Below, piece by piece: positions 53,477-61,364 of a stretch of DNA of 64,000 nucleotides (position 1 is the first letter of the stretch; each line of letters opens with the position of its first letter). The notes under the pieces are model-generated. The model saw nothing but the letters and a program-made list of their open reading frames with translations, ran no database searches and had not been told where the DNA came from. The stretch covers positions 1 to 64,000 of the forward strand of contig NZ_RXNV01000010.1 of NCBI RefSeq assembly GCF_003966265.1, given 5' to 3'. The stretch comes from Shewanella atlantica. Lineage in GTDB: Bacteria > Pseudomonadota > Gammaproteobacteria > Enterobacterales > Shewanellaceae. Both the position numbers and the translations under genes were made by a program.

Positions 53477-53783
53477 AAGTTCCGATTAAATCGCACAAAT
53501 TACAGCCAAAGCAAAGGCAAGGTAACATGTTAGTTTAAAAGACTATAAGCACCATTAACTACAGGGAATAACCCCGTAATTTGTATGAACTACAAAAAAC
53601 TTTAACCTTAATCCACTTAAAGCAAGGAGCACGACTCAGGAAGCACTACACTGGAAACACAGTAGTGATGCCAGACTATTGATGCAGGGTAGCTAGCTTG
53701 CCACAATATGCACAAAGCAAGACTCTCCCCCGACGAGAATTCTCCATTTCTTTCCGCCATTAATCAATTCAGGGCTCATTCAC

Positions 53784-53865
53784 CTATAAGCTATAAGCTA
53801 TAAGCTATAAGCTATAAGCTATAAGCTATAAGCTATAAGCTATAAGCTATAAGCTATAAGCTATA
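53784..53865. repeat. Heptamer tandem array, 11 copies of CTATAAG
   Basis: Eleven perfect copies of CTATAAG are followed by a partial copy (CTATA) and then degenerate sequence. The repeats are in perfect register with no substitutions, so the array is recent or maintained by slippage. It lies in the spacer between the phosphate permease and the 608-residue exported protein, outside any gene. The copy number is likely to vary between strains. Confidence 0.97.
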
Positions 53866-54292
53866 TAGTCTGAAGCCCACAATTTTTAATTAGCAGCAAC
53901 ATAAAAGTGATTAGCGGATTTAAAAATAGAACATTCAATTCACATTAAAGTGTTAATTCCAAAAATTAAACTTATCTCCTCAACTACAGACTAAAACAGC
54001 TTAATACCTATAAAAGCTAATCTTATTCATGAAATCATTATTATGGACTAACAACATAAACCTAATAATCAACACTTGATTTCCACAGTCAATAACAATT
54101 AGATATTGATTTTATCTCAGAAAAATTCACAGATAAGCTAACAGTTAATAAAACCAACAATAAAATGAGAGGAACAGTATCAACCCACTGATAACCAATC
54201 CACTTAGAGCACCAAGAAAGCAATAGAATCCGATATAAAAATAGAGAAGCATAATCCTCAACTAATTATAATATTAAACACATAAGTACTAA

Positions 54293-55336
54293 TCAAACTA
54301 CAACCTGATTAAATAAATTCTGAACTATAAACAAGCCAATAAAACATGCTAAAGCTGACAATATAGGAGTAATAACCCATCCCATCAATATTTGAGATAA
54401 CACGGCCCATCGAATAGGTAAACGCTTCAACAGTGCAATACCAATAACAGCCCCAATTACAGCCTGTGAGCTGGAGACTGGCACTAAAGGTATCGCGGGT
54501 AATCCCAACTCAACAAAACTATTAGACAGTGATTGCGAAGAGAAAATAAACAGGACAATTGAATGGGCCATCACGACAACCCAGGCTGTTATCGGCGTCA
54601 TAGGGATTAGGTTATCCCCTACGGTGAGCATCACTTTTTTGGAATAGGTAAAAACACCTATACTAATGGCAACAGAACCGATAAAAAACAGCTGCATAGC
54701 GGGACTGAACTCAATTCCCATCCATACTGCAGAGTCGATAGGTGCACTCAGTACGAATACCCCCATGACATTGGCAATATTGTTTGCCCCCAGACTGTAC
54801 GAACCAAATGCACCCGCAATTATCAAGCCGATTCGAGTCCATTTATCCAATTGAAACAAGCCGGGACGAAACCAGTTTATCGATGCTGCAACCAGTTTAT
54901 ATAGCAGCACAGCGGTGAATGCAGCTAAGATAGGACACATGATCCAGGTACTGAGAATTTTACTCAACACCTTAGGATCGGTTGCCATACCACTGAATAG
55001 GTTCCAACCAATAATGGCGCCAACAATCGCTTGACCCGTAGAGACCGGCAGCCCTGATTTAGTCATAAAATAAACTGTTGTTGCAGCCGACAGTGCAACA
55101 GTAAAGGCACCACCTAAAGCAGAGACTTTACCTAAAGCACCTAATGTATGTGATGCCCCCGCTCCGCTAATTACAGCGCCTAAGATCACCATAACAGAAC
55201 AGATTAGTGCAGCCGTCGAAAACTTAACCATTCTTGTTCCAACGGCGGTGCCGAACACATTCGCGGCATCATTCGCGCCTAACGACCAACCCAGAAACAG
55301 CCCGCTGGAGAGGAAAATCCAAATAGCAATATCCAT
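54293..55336 (-). CDS. pit: PiT-family inorganic phosphate transporter
   Basis: A 347-residue inner-membrane phosphate:cation symporter of the PiT (Pho-4) family with two homologous halves. Each half carries the signature: LGANDAANVFGTAVG near residue 20 and LGANNIANVMGVF near residue 180. Pit carriers import phosphate, or metal-phosphate, driven by the proton gradient. It starts 12 bases after the DUF47 gene, a combination that recurs widely. Confidence 0.95.
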   Translation of the reverse strand: MDIAIWIFLSSGLFLGWSLGANDAANVFGTAVGTRMVKFSTAALICSVMVILGAVISGAGASHTLGALGKVSALGGAFTVALSAATTVYFMTKSGLPVSTGQAIVGAIIGWNLFSGMATDPKVLSKILSTWIMCPILAAFTAVLLYKLVAASINWFRPGLFQLDKWTRIGLIIAGAFGSYSLGANNIANVMGVFVLSAPIDSAVWMGIEFSPAMQLFFIGSVAISIGVFTYSKKVMLTVGDNLIPMTPITAWVVVMAHSIVLFIFSSQSLSNSFVELGLPAIPLVPVSSSQAVIGAVIGIALLKRLPIRWAVLSQILMGWVITPILSALACFIGLFIVQNLFNQVVV

Positions 55337-55348
55337 CGATTCCTCCCT

Positions 55349-56017
55349 CTATTGAACGCGTTTTAGTGTGAATATCGAGACACGATCACTGATATCTTCG
55401 GCTAAGTTAGCCACCTGATCGATTCGGTCAAAGAAGTAACGCAACTGAACTTTATTTATTAACGGCTGGTCTGTAGCAAATAAAATAGTTTTGGCTCGGG
55501 TACAGACTTTATCGGCATCACTTTCAAACATAATTGTTTTTTTATGATATTCCTGAACACGTTGAAGATCGGTGAAAAAACTTTTAGCACATAAAAGAGC
55601 GTGGTCAATCGTATCGCCGACTACGTTTAACAACAATAATAGGTCTTCTTCAACTTCTGCCGGAATTAATGGTTTCTCGATATCTAAATGTAGACCAATT
55701 GTTTCTTGTTTATTTATAAGCCTGTCAGTTAACTCTATTAGTGATGCCACATCCGACCTAAGATCTGGAATTAATGTCTTTCTATATAACGTATTTTCAA
55801 TCTCTCTCTTTAAATTATCTGCATGTTGCTCAATCCTTTGCAACTCATCTAATGTACTTTTAAATTCCTCACTGTCGGCGCCATGTCTTAAATAAGCTTT
55901 CCATAACTGCACAAACTTATGATGAGATAATGTAACTTGTTCCAGAAATGTATAAATGCTCGCTTCTGTAGATTTGCTTTGAGAAAGTAAAGAGGTGACT
56001 CGAGAAAAGCCAAACAT
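55349..56017 (-). CDS. PhoU-like DUF47 protein, partner of PiT transporter
   Basis: A 222-residue helical protein of the DUF47/TIGR00153 family related to PhoU. The metal-binding ExxAD-type motifs are visible (EQHADNLKREIE and FESDADKVCTRA). Its close coupling to the PiT gene, 12 bases upstream, supports a role in regulating phosphate uptake through the permease. It is preceded by an 11-bp inverted repeat that could separate it from the upstream genes. Confidence 0.92.
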   Translation of the reverse strand: MFGFSRVTSLLSQSKSTEASIYTFLEQVTLSHHKFVQLWKAYLRHGADSEEFKSTLDELQRIEQHADNLKREIENTLYRKTLIPDLRSDVASLIELTDRLINKQETIGLHLDIEKPLIPAEVEEDLLLLLNVVGDTIDHALLCAKSFFTDLQRVQEYHKKTIMFESDADKVCTRAKTILFATDQPLINKVQLRYFFDRIDQVANLAEDISDRVSIFTLKRVQ

Positions 56018-56051
56018 GACATCTCCTTTTTATAATTGGAATGGGATAGGG

Positions 56052-56090
56052 TGAAGGTCAGGCAGGAATTGGGAGCTTACCTGACCTTCA
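56052..56090. repeat. Inverted repeat before the DUF47-pit genes
   Basis: Perfect 11-base arms TGAAGGTCAGG (56052-56062) and CCTGACCTTCA (56080-56090) around a 17-base loop, lying between the 274-residue gene and the DUF47 gene. No T run follows on the minus strand, so it is more likely an RNA-processing or attenuating hairpin, or a protein-binding palindrome, than a strong terminator. Confidence 0.7.
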
Positions 56091-56099
56091 GGGAAGGAC

Positions 56100-56924
56100 T
56101 TACTTAAATCCCTCCGTCATTTTGAATGTTGCTTTGGTTTTGGAGCCTTGATGACCACTAGAAAAGCCAACCTCTTGTACCTTCTGATAGAGGAACTGGT
56201 ACGCTTCCTCAAGCTTCGCCTTGTCACTCACATGCCCCTTAAAGGAAAACTCGGTAAATGTTACCCGCGGTTTACGGTAATAGGGTGTCCAGAGTTGGAA
56301 GTCAATTTCCAGATTACTGAAGCGGTCATCTTTCAGGGTTCCTTCCCATTCATTAGTACGCATCACTACAGTCTGGATAAACTGTTGCTTATTGCTTTCA
56401 TAAATTGGACCAAGCATATCCCAGACAACTTTGTTCTTTTTCAACAAGTTGAAAACGAGTTCCATATCCAATTTTTTTACGTCGATATCTCCTGGCGAGT
56501 AGGGGATATCATAACTGACACTATACGCCGCCTTACCTTCGGTATAGTCGACCTCGGCCTTCTTATAGTTGGAAACTTCACCAAACCCTTGGGGATCTTT
56601 AGCTCTCAACTTAACCGTGATCTTACTCTTACGCGGCTTAGTAATATGCTCACGTACGCGAATTTGAATACTTTCAGCCTTAAAGGCTCTGTCAGGCGTA
56701 TCAATATAGGTCACGAGTTTTTGTGATAACTCGTCATCAAACTTGATAAAATCAAATGCCTGCTTAAACGATGATGTCTGCGCTTTAGCTGCATAGGGTA
56801 AAGTCTTACCGACCCCAGTATTGACGTGATACTCGAGTGATGTGAACTCCCCCGGCGACAAGGCGTAAGCACTTGAGCTGAGGCAAAGGTTAACTAAACC
56901 AATTAACAATAAATTGTTTCTCAT
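56100..56924 (-). CDS. Exported CYTH/tunnel-like protein
   Basis: A 274-residue protein with a signal peptide (1-21). The mature part resembles a CYTH/triphosphate-tunnel domain: YIDTPDRAFKAESIQIRVR (73-91), TKPRKSKITVKLRAKD (95-110), LEIDFQLW (205-212) and TEFSFKG (224-230). The same segments, in the same order, occur in the 608-residue protein (51363-53189), sharing an exact KPRKSK. The classical N-terminal ExExK motif is not obvious. It follows the phosphate-selective porin gene after 9 bases and precedes the DUF47-pit pair, so a role in handling phosphate compounds in the periplasm is inferred. Confidence 0.78.
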   Translation of the reverse strand: MRNNLLLIGLVNLCLSSSAYALSPGEFTSLEYHVNTGVGKTLPYAAKAQTSSFKQAFDFIKFDDELSQKLVTYIDTPDRAFKAESIQIRVREHITKPRKSKITVKLRAKDPQGFGEVSNYKKAEVDYTEGKAAYSVSYDIPYSPGDIDVKKLDMELVFNLLKKNKVVWDMLGPIYESNKQQFIQTVVMRTNEWEGTLKDDRFSNLEIDFQLWTPYYRKPRVTFTEFSFKGHVSDKAKLEEAYQFLYQKVQEVGFSSGHQGSKTKATFKMTEGFK

Positions 56925-56933
56925 AAGGTCACC

Positions 56934-58280
56934 TTAGAATGCAAACTGCAAACGAGCTTGGAAAATATTAGCATCTTGGTCATACATCATATCGCCATTG
57001 ATATCTTCATAGGGCTTCTTGTAATCGGCAGTCGTATGCACATAATTAAATTGAGCTTTTAAATTGTTCTCCAGGTACCAGTTAACCCCAAGAACGTAAT
57101 CAGTTTTCTTACCACCATATATACCGGCTTCAACATCGTCGAAATTGGCTTGGTCCACTCTTACTGCCAGTTCCCATGCACCATAACCGCCGGCAGAGAT
57201 AGCATTGTCAGGTTTAACCGTCTTGAACTTGCCACTTTTTCCTTTATATTTCCAAGCTTCGCCGGTTAGGGTATAGATGGCTTGGAGATAGTATGCATCT
57301 ACCGTCACTTCTGGCTCATCCACCTGATCGGCCATCCCTGTTACATATTCAGCTTGAAGCAGAACATTACTGTACTGGTATGCGATCTCGGCGCCAAAAT
57401 GTTGAAGTGACTCGGCATCAAACTTACCTGTATCAATCGTTCTACCACTGGCCTTAGTATTGGGTCTCGCACGATAACGTGTCTCTTCAATTGCTTCGTT
57501 ATTATTTATAAATAGTGCACTGGCACCAAGATGAAGCAGGTGCTCACCGTTATCTATAACCGCAGAAGTGATACGACCATTGAATATGTCTTGTTTAAAG
57601 TTCAAATCGTCATCATCGAACCCTGCGTTAACTCCATAACCTAAAGTGACGTTATAATTGTTGCCTACATAACGCCATTGAGCACCGAGTGCACGATCAG
57701 GAGAGAAGGTATCTGTAGCTGCACGCTCTAAGAATGCCAGGTGAGCAGAGCTTCCTGTGGCTTCTAAACCAAAAGCAAACTTTTGGAAACCTAAAGTCAA
57801 TTGAGAGTTATCCCACCCCTTATAGGCAATGTTCGCATCCTTAACTTCAACTTCTGATACACCATCAAAATCAAATTCTAATTCGTATTCCCATACATTT
57901 GAGAAATAGCCTTCTAAACCAAAGCGAATGCGTCTGATGCTAGCTTCATTAAATGAATCTTCGTATTCGCGTTTACTACCGGTATACATCTCATCGGCAC
58001 TAACGAAATCAGTCTGAATTCGAGCCTTAAACTCCAGAGTCGAGCGGCCATCTTTACTGATAAGTTCAGGACTGGGTGAACTCTTAGAGAATTTAACCCG
58101 GTCAACCTGTGAAGCAGCATCCTTAGCTTCGATAAGCTCAACTTCGAGCATATCGAGTCGCTCTTCCAGCTCGGTAATTCGCTCTTTTTCAGACGCGGCA
58201 GCATTGGCAGAGAAACAAAGAAGTGAAGCAGAAACAGCAAGCGCAACAATTGAGATTCGTGAAACATTAGCTTTAGCCAT
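56934..58280 (-). CDS. Phosphate-selective porin O/P family outer membrane protein
   Basis: A 448-residue outer-membrane porin of the OprO/OprP type. It has a signal peptide (about 1-28), a short coiled coil (SEKERITELEERLDMLEVEL, about 30-58) that may trimerise or anchor it, and a 16-strand-type barrel ending in the aromatic Phe of ARLQFAF. Members of this family import phosphate, pyrophosphate or polyphosphate, though some members are more general. It heads the transcription unit containing the exported CYTH-like protein and the PiT system, which strengthens the phosphate reading. Confidence 0.88.
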   Translation of the reverse strand: MAKANVSRISIVALAVSASLLCFSANAAASEKERITELEERLDMLEVELIEAKDAASQVDRVKFSKSSPSPELISKDGRSTLEFKARIQTDFVSADEMYTGSKREYEDSFNEASIRRIRFGLEGYFSNVWEYELEFDFDGVSEVEVKDANIAYKGWDNSQLTLGFQKFAFGLEATGSSAHLAFLERAATDTFSPDRALGAQWRYVGNNYNVTLGYGVNAGFDDDDLNFKQDIFNGRITSAVIDNGEHLLHLGASALFINNNEAIEETRYRARPNTKASGRTIDTGKFDAESLQHFGAEIAYQYSNVLLQAEYVTGMADQVDEPEVTVDAYYLQAIYTLTGEAWKYKGKSGKFKTVKPDNAISAGGYGAWELAVRVDQANFDDVEAGIYGGKKTDYVLGVNWYLENNLKAQFNYVHTTADYKKPYEDINGDMMYDQDANIFQARLQFAF

Positions 58281-58375
58281 GAGAACATCCTCGATTAGTT
58301 TATTTTTATACGTACATGATCAAATTTTGTTTATTTTTCATTATTGATAGGTTACGACTACTGACGAGAACATAA

Positions 58376-58391
58376 AGTGATCCAGCTCAAC
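58376..58391. promoter_or_regulatory. CRP-like site upstream of the porin gene
   Basis: AGTGATCCAGCTCAAC matches about 11 of 16 positions of the CRP consensus TGTGATCTAGATCACA. It lies about 100 bases upstream of the porin start, in a 283-base spacer with no gene. Confidence 0.45.
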
Positions 58392-58563
58392 TAATCTCGA
58401 TCTAATCGTACAAATATCGTTTTTATATTTTTTATCTTATCCGTATAGCATTCCAGTAAAGTCATGTTATTGAGCGTAGATAGCACTGCTTATTGACCAT
58501 AACACACAGCAAGCAAGTCAGAGGGTAAGCACTTACCTGCAAAAGCTATAGACGCAGACGTTA

Positions 58564-59889
58564 TTACTCAACCGCCTCAGTCAATGCATGAATTCCCTTC
58601 CTGCTGGCGGTTAGTTTATACAGCTTATGGGTTATTCCGGCATCCGTTTTTACCTCAAACGCCAGATAGATTGGATGCACCTGCTCAACGTTTACGGCCT
58701 GAATATTTCTATCAGCCTCCTTCCAGTGTCGTCTGATAACCCTTGGCAGTGAACGCAATCGACCACTTAGATTCAGTGTAAGATTATCAACAAACTTACT
58801 TGATATGCCTTGCTGTTTTTTCAAATGAGCCATATAGCTTCTCTGATATACAAGCGCCTCTTTAAATGCGCCACTGTCGGAGGAGGAGAAAGCCTTGCGC
58901 ACCTTCTTCAGCAAGCCTTGCATATTTCCGCTATTCTGCCGATACAGGGTCTCCTTCGCATCAAACACCACTTCCGAATCACTTCCTTTATAAAAACGAT
59001 AATGATGCTGAAAATAGTGGGCGAAGTATTTCTCCATCAGGTAGTTCCTTCCCAACTCCTTAATGCGATCCTTAAAAATATATGACAGAACTAAAGAGAA
59101 AAAGAAGGGCGTTGAAAAGTTACCGAACGCCCTCTGGGTAATAAATGCAGCAGCCGTGGCAAATGCCATGGCAAACGCAGCGGCAAATCCAAAAATAAGC
59201 TGTTCGGCTAACACGCTGCTATTCAGCATCTTGCGCCTCAGCTGATAGGGGCGATTAATAATTCGTTGAGCAAGCTGTAAGCGGTCTAATAACTTCTCCC
59301 GGCCAAACTCGGTATCATGGGTTAACTTATGGTTTTCCCTTTCCGCATAGGCAGTGAGATTTTTTATCCTCAAGGAGTACTGCGCTTTCTCCTCTCTAGT
59401 CGCGCTGAGCTTCGCTTTTAACAATGCTTGATGATAGTGATAAAGGAGGAGGTGATCGGCAAGTTTAAACAGTTTACGCTGAGACAAGCGCTCTTCATCG
59501 TCATGTATTTGATGAAATTTATCCAGGTATCTAGCGAAATCCAGCAGTTCAGCACCGCTCTTTTCGTTAAGCATTTCCAAACTGGCCGCAACAAAATCGG
59601 CTAATGCACTTCGATAGAGGGTTTTGTTAACCTTGGCCACCGCATAAGCTGTTTTCCTGAGAATCAGTAAATCATGCTTAACACCCTGATGGGTGACAGC
59701 TTCGAGCTTAACTAACCTCTGCTGCTGCAGCAGATTACGATAAAACAGTGCGCTACTCATGCTGTCGCTATGCTGTGCCAGTTTTGCAGGGAAGAAGAAG
59801 AATACTTTCCATTGCAGACTCTTGAGCTCAGGAGGTATTTCGACAGATATCTTCAAATGGTACTGATCGGCAATTGATAGCGACAACAT
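58564..59889 (-). CDS. Membrane protein of unknown function in the CYTH operon
   Basis: A 441-residue protein I do not recognise. It starts with a short beta-like region (SLSIADQYHLKISVEIPPEL) followed by mostly alpha-helical, charged sequence (about 45-220). Two adjacent hydrophobic segments (about 228-250 and 258-272) could form a membrane hairpin, and a helical cytoplasmic C-terminal part follows. It is rich in Arg, Lys and His, as expected of a polyanion-binding surface, but this is only suggestive. It follows the canonical CYTH gene after 16 bases and ends the three-gene operon. No CHAD signature was confirmed. Confidence 0.7.
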   Translation of the reverse strand: MLSLSIADQYHLKISVEIPPELKSLQWKVFFFFPAKLAQHSDSMSSALFYRNLLQQQRLVKLEAVTHQGVKHDLLILRKTAYAVAKVNKTLYRSALADFVAASLEMLNEKSGAELLDFARYLDKFHQIHDDEERLSQRKLFKLADHLLLYHYHQALLKAKLSATREEKAQYSLRIKNLTAYAERENHKLTHDTEFGREKLLDRLQLAQRIINRPYQLRRKMLNSSVLAEQLIFGFAAAFAMAFATAAAFITQRAFGNFSTPFFFSLVLSYIFKDRIKELGRNYLMEKYFAHYFQHHYRFYKGSDSEVVFDAKETLYRQNSGNMQGLLKKVRKAFSSSDSGAFKEALVYQRSYMAHLKKQQGISSKFVDNLTLNLSGRLRSLPRVIRRHWKEADRNIQAVNVEQVHPIYLAFEVKTDAGITHKLYKLTASRKGIHALTEAVE

Positions 59890-59905
59890 ATTTATATAGC
59901 CCTGA

Positions 59906-60376
59906 TTACCACTGAGTATAAGGTTGCTTCATAAGCATAGAGTTGTAGTACTTAACATCTCCGGTCACCTCTTCACCTACCCACTCAGGCTTATCGACAG
60001 TCTGCGCTTCATCGGTGAGCTCAACCTCGGCAACCGTCAAGCCTTCGTTACTGCCATAAAATTCATCGACTTCGAAAATATGCTCTGCATGCTCAATTAA
60101 ATAACGTGTCTTATCGATAACGCCAGGCTCACAGATCTTCAGCAGCTCTTCGGCTTCTGCCGTAGGGATCTGCTCTTCCCATTCATAACGGGAAGCACCG
60201 GATTCATTGCCTATTCCCTTGATAGTCAAGAAGCCTTTATCTCCCTTGATACGAACCCTAACGGTACGCTCAGGAACACTGCTCAAATAGCCTTGAATAA
60301 TGCGCACAGCCTTTACGGCCTGACCTTTAAAGCTATCATTTTTTACCAGATATTTACGTTCTATTTCCTGCGCCAT
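59906..60376 (-). CDS. CYTH-domain protein (triphosphate tunnel metalloenzyme)
   Basis: A 156-residue cytoplasmic protein that is a clear CYTH/TTM enzyme. The ExExK signature is EIERKYLV (residues 4-11). The tunnel-lining motifs RTVRVRIKGDKGFLTIKG, RYEWEEQIP, DKTRYLI and the C-terminal VAEVELTDE are all present. Members hydrolyse triphosphates such as tripolyphosphate, thiamine triphosphate or nucleoside triphosphates with Mg or Mn. In this cluster inorganic tripolyphosphate is the likely substrate, by inference. Confidence 0.93.
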   Translation of the reverse strand: MAQEIERKYLVKNDSFKGQAVKAVRIIQGYLSSVPERTVRVRIKGDKGFLTIKGIGNESGASRYEWEEQIPTAEAEELLKICEPGVIDKTRYLIEHAEHIFEVDEFYGSNEGLTVAEVELTDEAQTVDKPEWVGEEVTGDVKYYNSMLMKQPYTQW

Positions 60377-60390
60377 TTGTTAACCCCTTA

Positions 60391-61026
60391 TTAGTTTGCC
60401 AATGGAAGATTTTTCATGCCGATCACACGTTTGATGGCTTGTAAATAATTGATATTTTCCACGCCCTCTAAACGAAGGTCTGCAACTGTCTTCTTAATAT
60501 CATCCAGCTCTACAGACTCACTGTTTACACTCACGATGCTGGCACCATTGACCAGTACATTGGCAACTTCACAGATAGTGTTGTTTACCATGTAGCCATA
60601 ACGCTCTTTGTGGATCTTAACCGCTTGCAGATCCGGATGAGCATCGATAATCGAGATAAATTCTTCGAAAGAGTACTCTTGCTTAGCGAGTGCCGGAATT
60701 TCAACCATAAAGGCAGGGAAAATTTCCTCAACCAGCTGTGATTTCGAGATAGGAAATTCCGCTTTCAGTTTTGGATCCCACTGCTCAAGACCATCAATGG
60801 TTTGCACATAAGCTTTAACATCCATCTTTCCATCACGGATTTTCGTATTATTAAGGTCATTGGTACGCGACATGATATAGATCTCATCACTCTCACGACG
60901 CCAAACTTTTTCAGGTACAGGAACCGATAAACGAGCCATACGCTCCGCTGCTACGCTGAAATCCTGACCAAACGTGCGAAACTCGAAGCGTGGCTTGGAT
61001 ATCTCTCCAATTTTTAACTCAGACAT
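60391..61026 (-). CDS. Probable second CYTH-like protein
   Basis: A 211-residue cytoplasmic protein, unnamed to me. The N-terminal strand KPRFEFRTFGQDF is followed by EIYIMSRTNDLNNTKIRDGK, DVKAYVQTIDGLEQWDPKLK and a C-terminal CEVANVLVNGASIVSVNSES. The alternation of conserved acidic and basic strands fits the CYTH/TTM fold, but the ExExK motif is not exact, so the assignment is inferred. The ATG at 61026 was preferred over a TTG at 61041 because the sequence GGAAGGG forms a good ribosome site in front of it. It is the first gene of the three-gene operon. Confidence 0.7.
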   Translation of the reverse strand: MSELKIGEISKPRFEFRTFGQDFSVAAERMARLSVPVPEKVWRRESDEIYIMSRTNDLNNTKIRDGKMDVKAYVQTIDGLEQWDPKLKAEFPISKSQLVEEIFPAFMVEIPALAKQEYSFEEFISIIDAHPDLQAVKIHKERYGYMVNNTICEVANVLVNGASIVSVNSESVELDDIKKTVADLRLEGVENINYLQAIKRVIGMKNLPLAN

Positions 61027-61113
61027 GTTTTTCCCTTCCAAAATTGTTTTATGAATGTTGATGAATAGTGTTGATGAACGAGATACATGTTATTCTTTAA
61101 CCGCTTCAAAAAA

Positions 61114-61299
61114 CACGATCTAGATCAAACTTACGAACACAAAAGTTTTAACTTGATCTGACACGCACCAAGCAAAAACAATTCAACTAAAAACTTTGCC
61201 ACAAAAAATCAATGACTTATAAGGTGGCATTAAATTGAAAAGTGAAACACAAAAAGATTAAATAAAAACTAGCTAGCTAGAATATTGATCTCGATCGTG
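61114..61299. promoter_or_regulatory. Two CRP/EtrA-like palindromes in a divergent promoter region
   Basis: CACGATCTAGATCAAA (61114-61129; complement TTTGATCTAGATCGTG) matches 12 of 16 positions of TGTGATCTAGATCACA. ATTGATCTCGATCGTG (61284-61299) is a similar site. They also resemble the FNR/EtrA consensus TTGATNNNNATCAA. They flank the divergent promoters of the CYTH operon and the SLC13 gene. The rest of the 61042-61364 spacer shows nothing else. Confidence 0.5.
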
Positions 61300-61364
61300 T
61301 TTTTAAGGCGGGATTATCGTTACAGTTTAAATACATTAAAATAAGTCATAGAGGCTAGGCTGGT

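Larger units (their letters stand above)
53190..54292. other. 1.1 kb gene-free spacer
   Basis: No coding frame is convincing in this AT-rich stretch. It contains the promoter region of the 608-residue gene, a CRP-like palindrome (53461-53476), a two-copy 13-base repeat (GTCGATAATAAAA and GTCGATGATAAAA, about 53218-53244) and the heptamer array at 53784-53865. A small regulatory RNA could lie here but I see no direct evidence for one. Confidence 0.6.

Noticed and set aside
53784-53865. CRISPR array
   Set aside because: The units are only 7 bases with no spacers between them, and there are no cas genes.
58281-58563. A Pho box (PhoB site) upstream of the porin gene
   Set aside because: No pair of CTGTCAT-like repeats with 11-base period was found; only a CRP-like palindrome was seen.
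58564-59889. CHAD domain in the membrane protein of the CYTH operon
   Set aside because: The protein is helical and basic like CHAD proteins, but the conserved His pattern was not recognised and it carries a membrane hairpin, so the label was not used.
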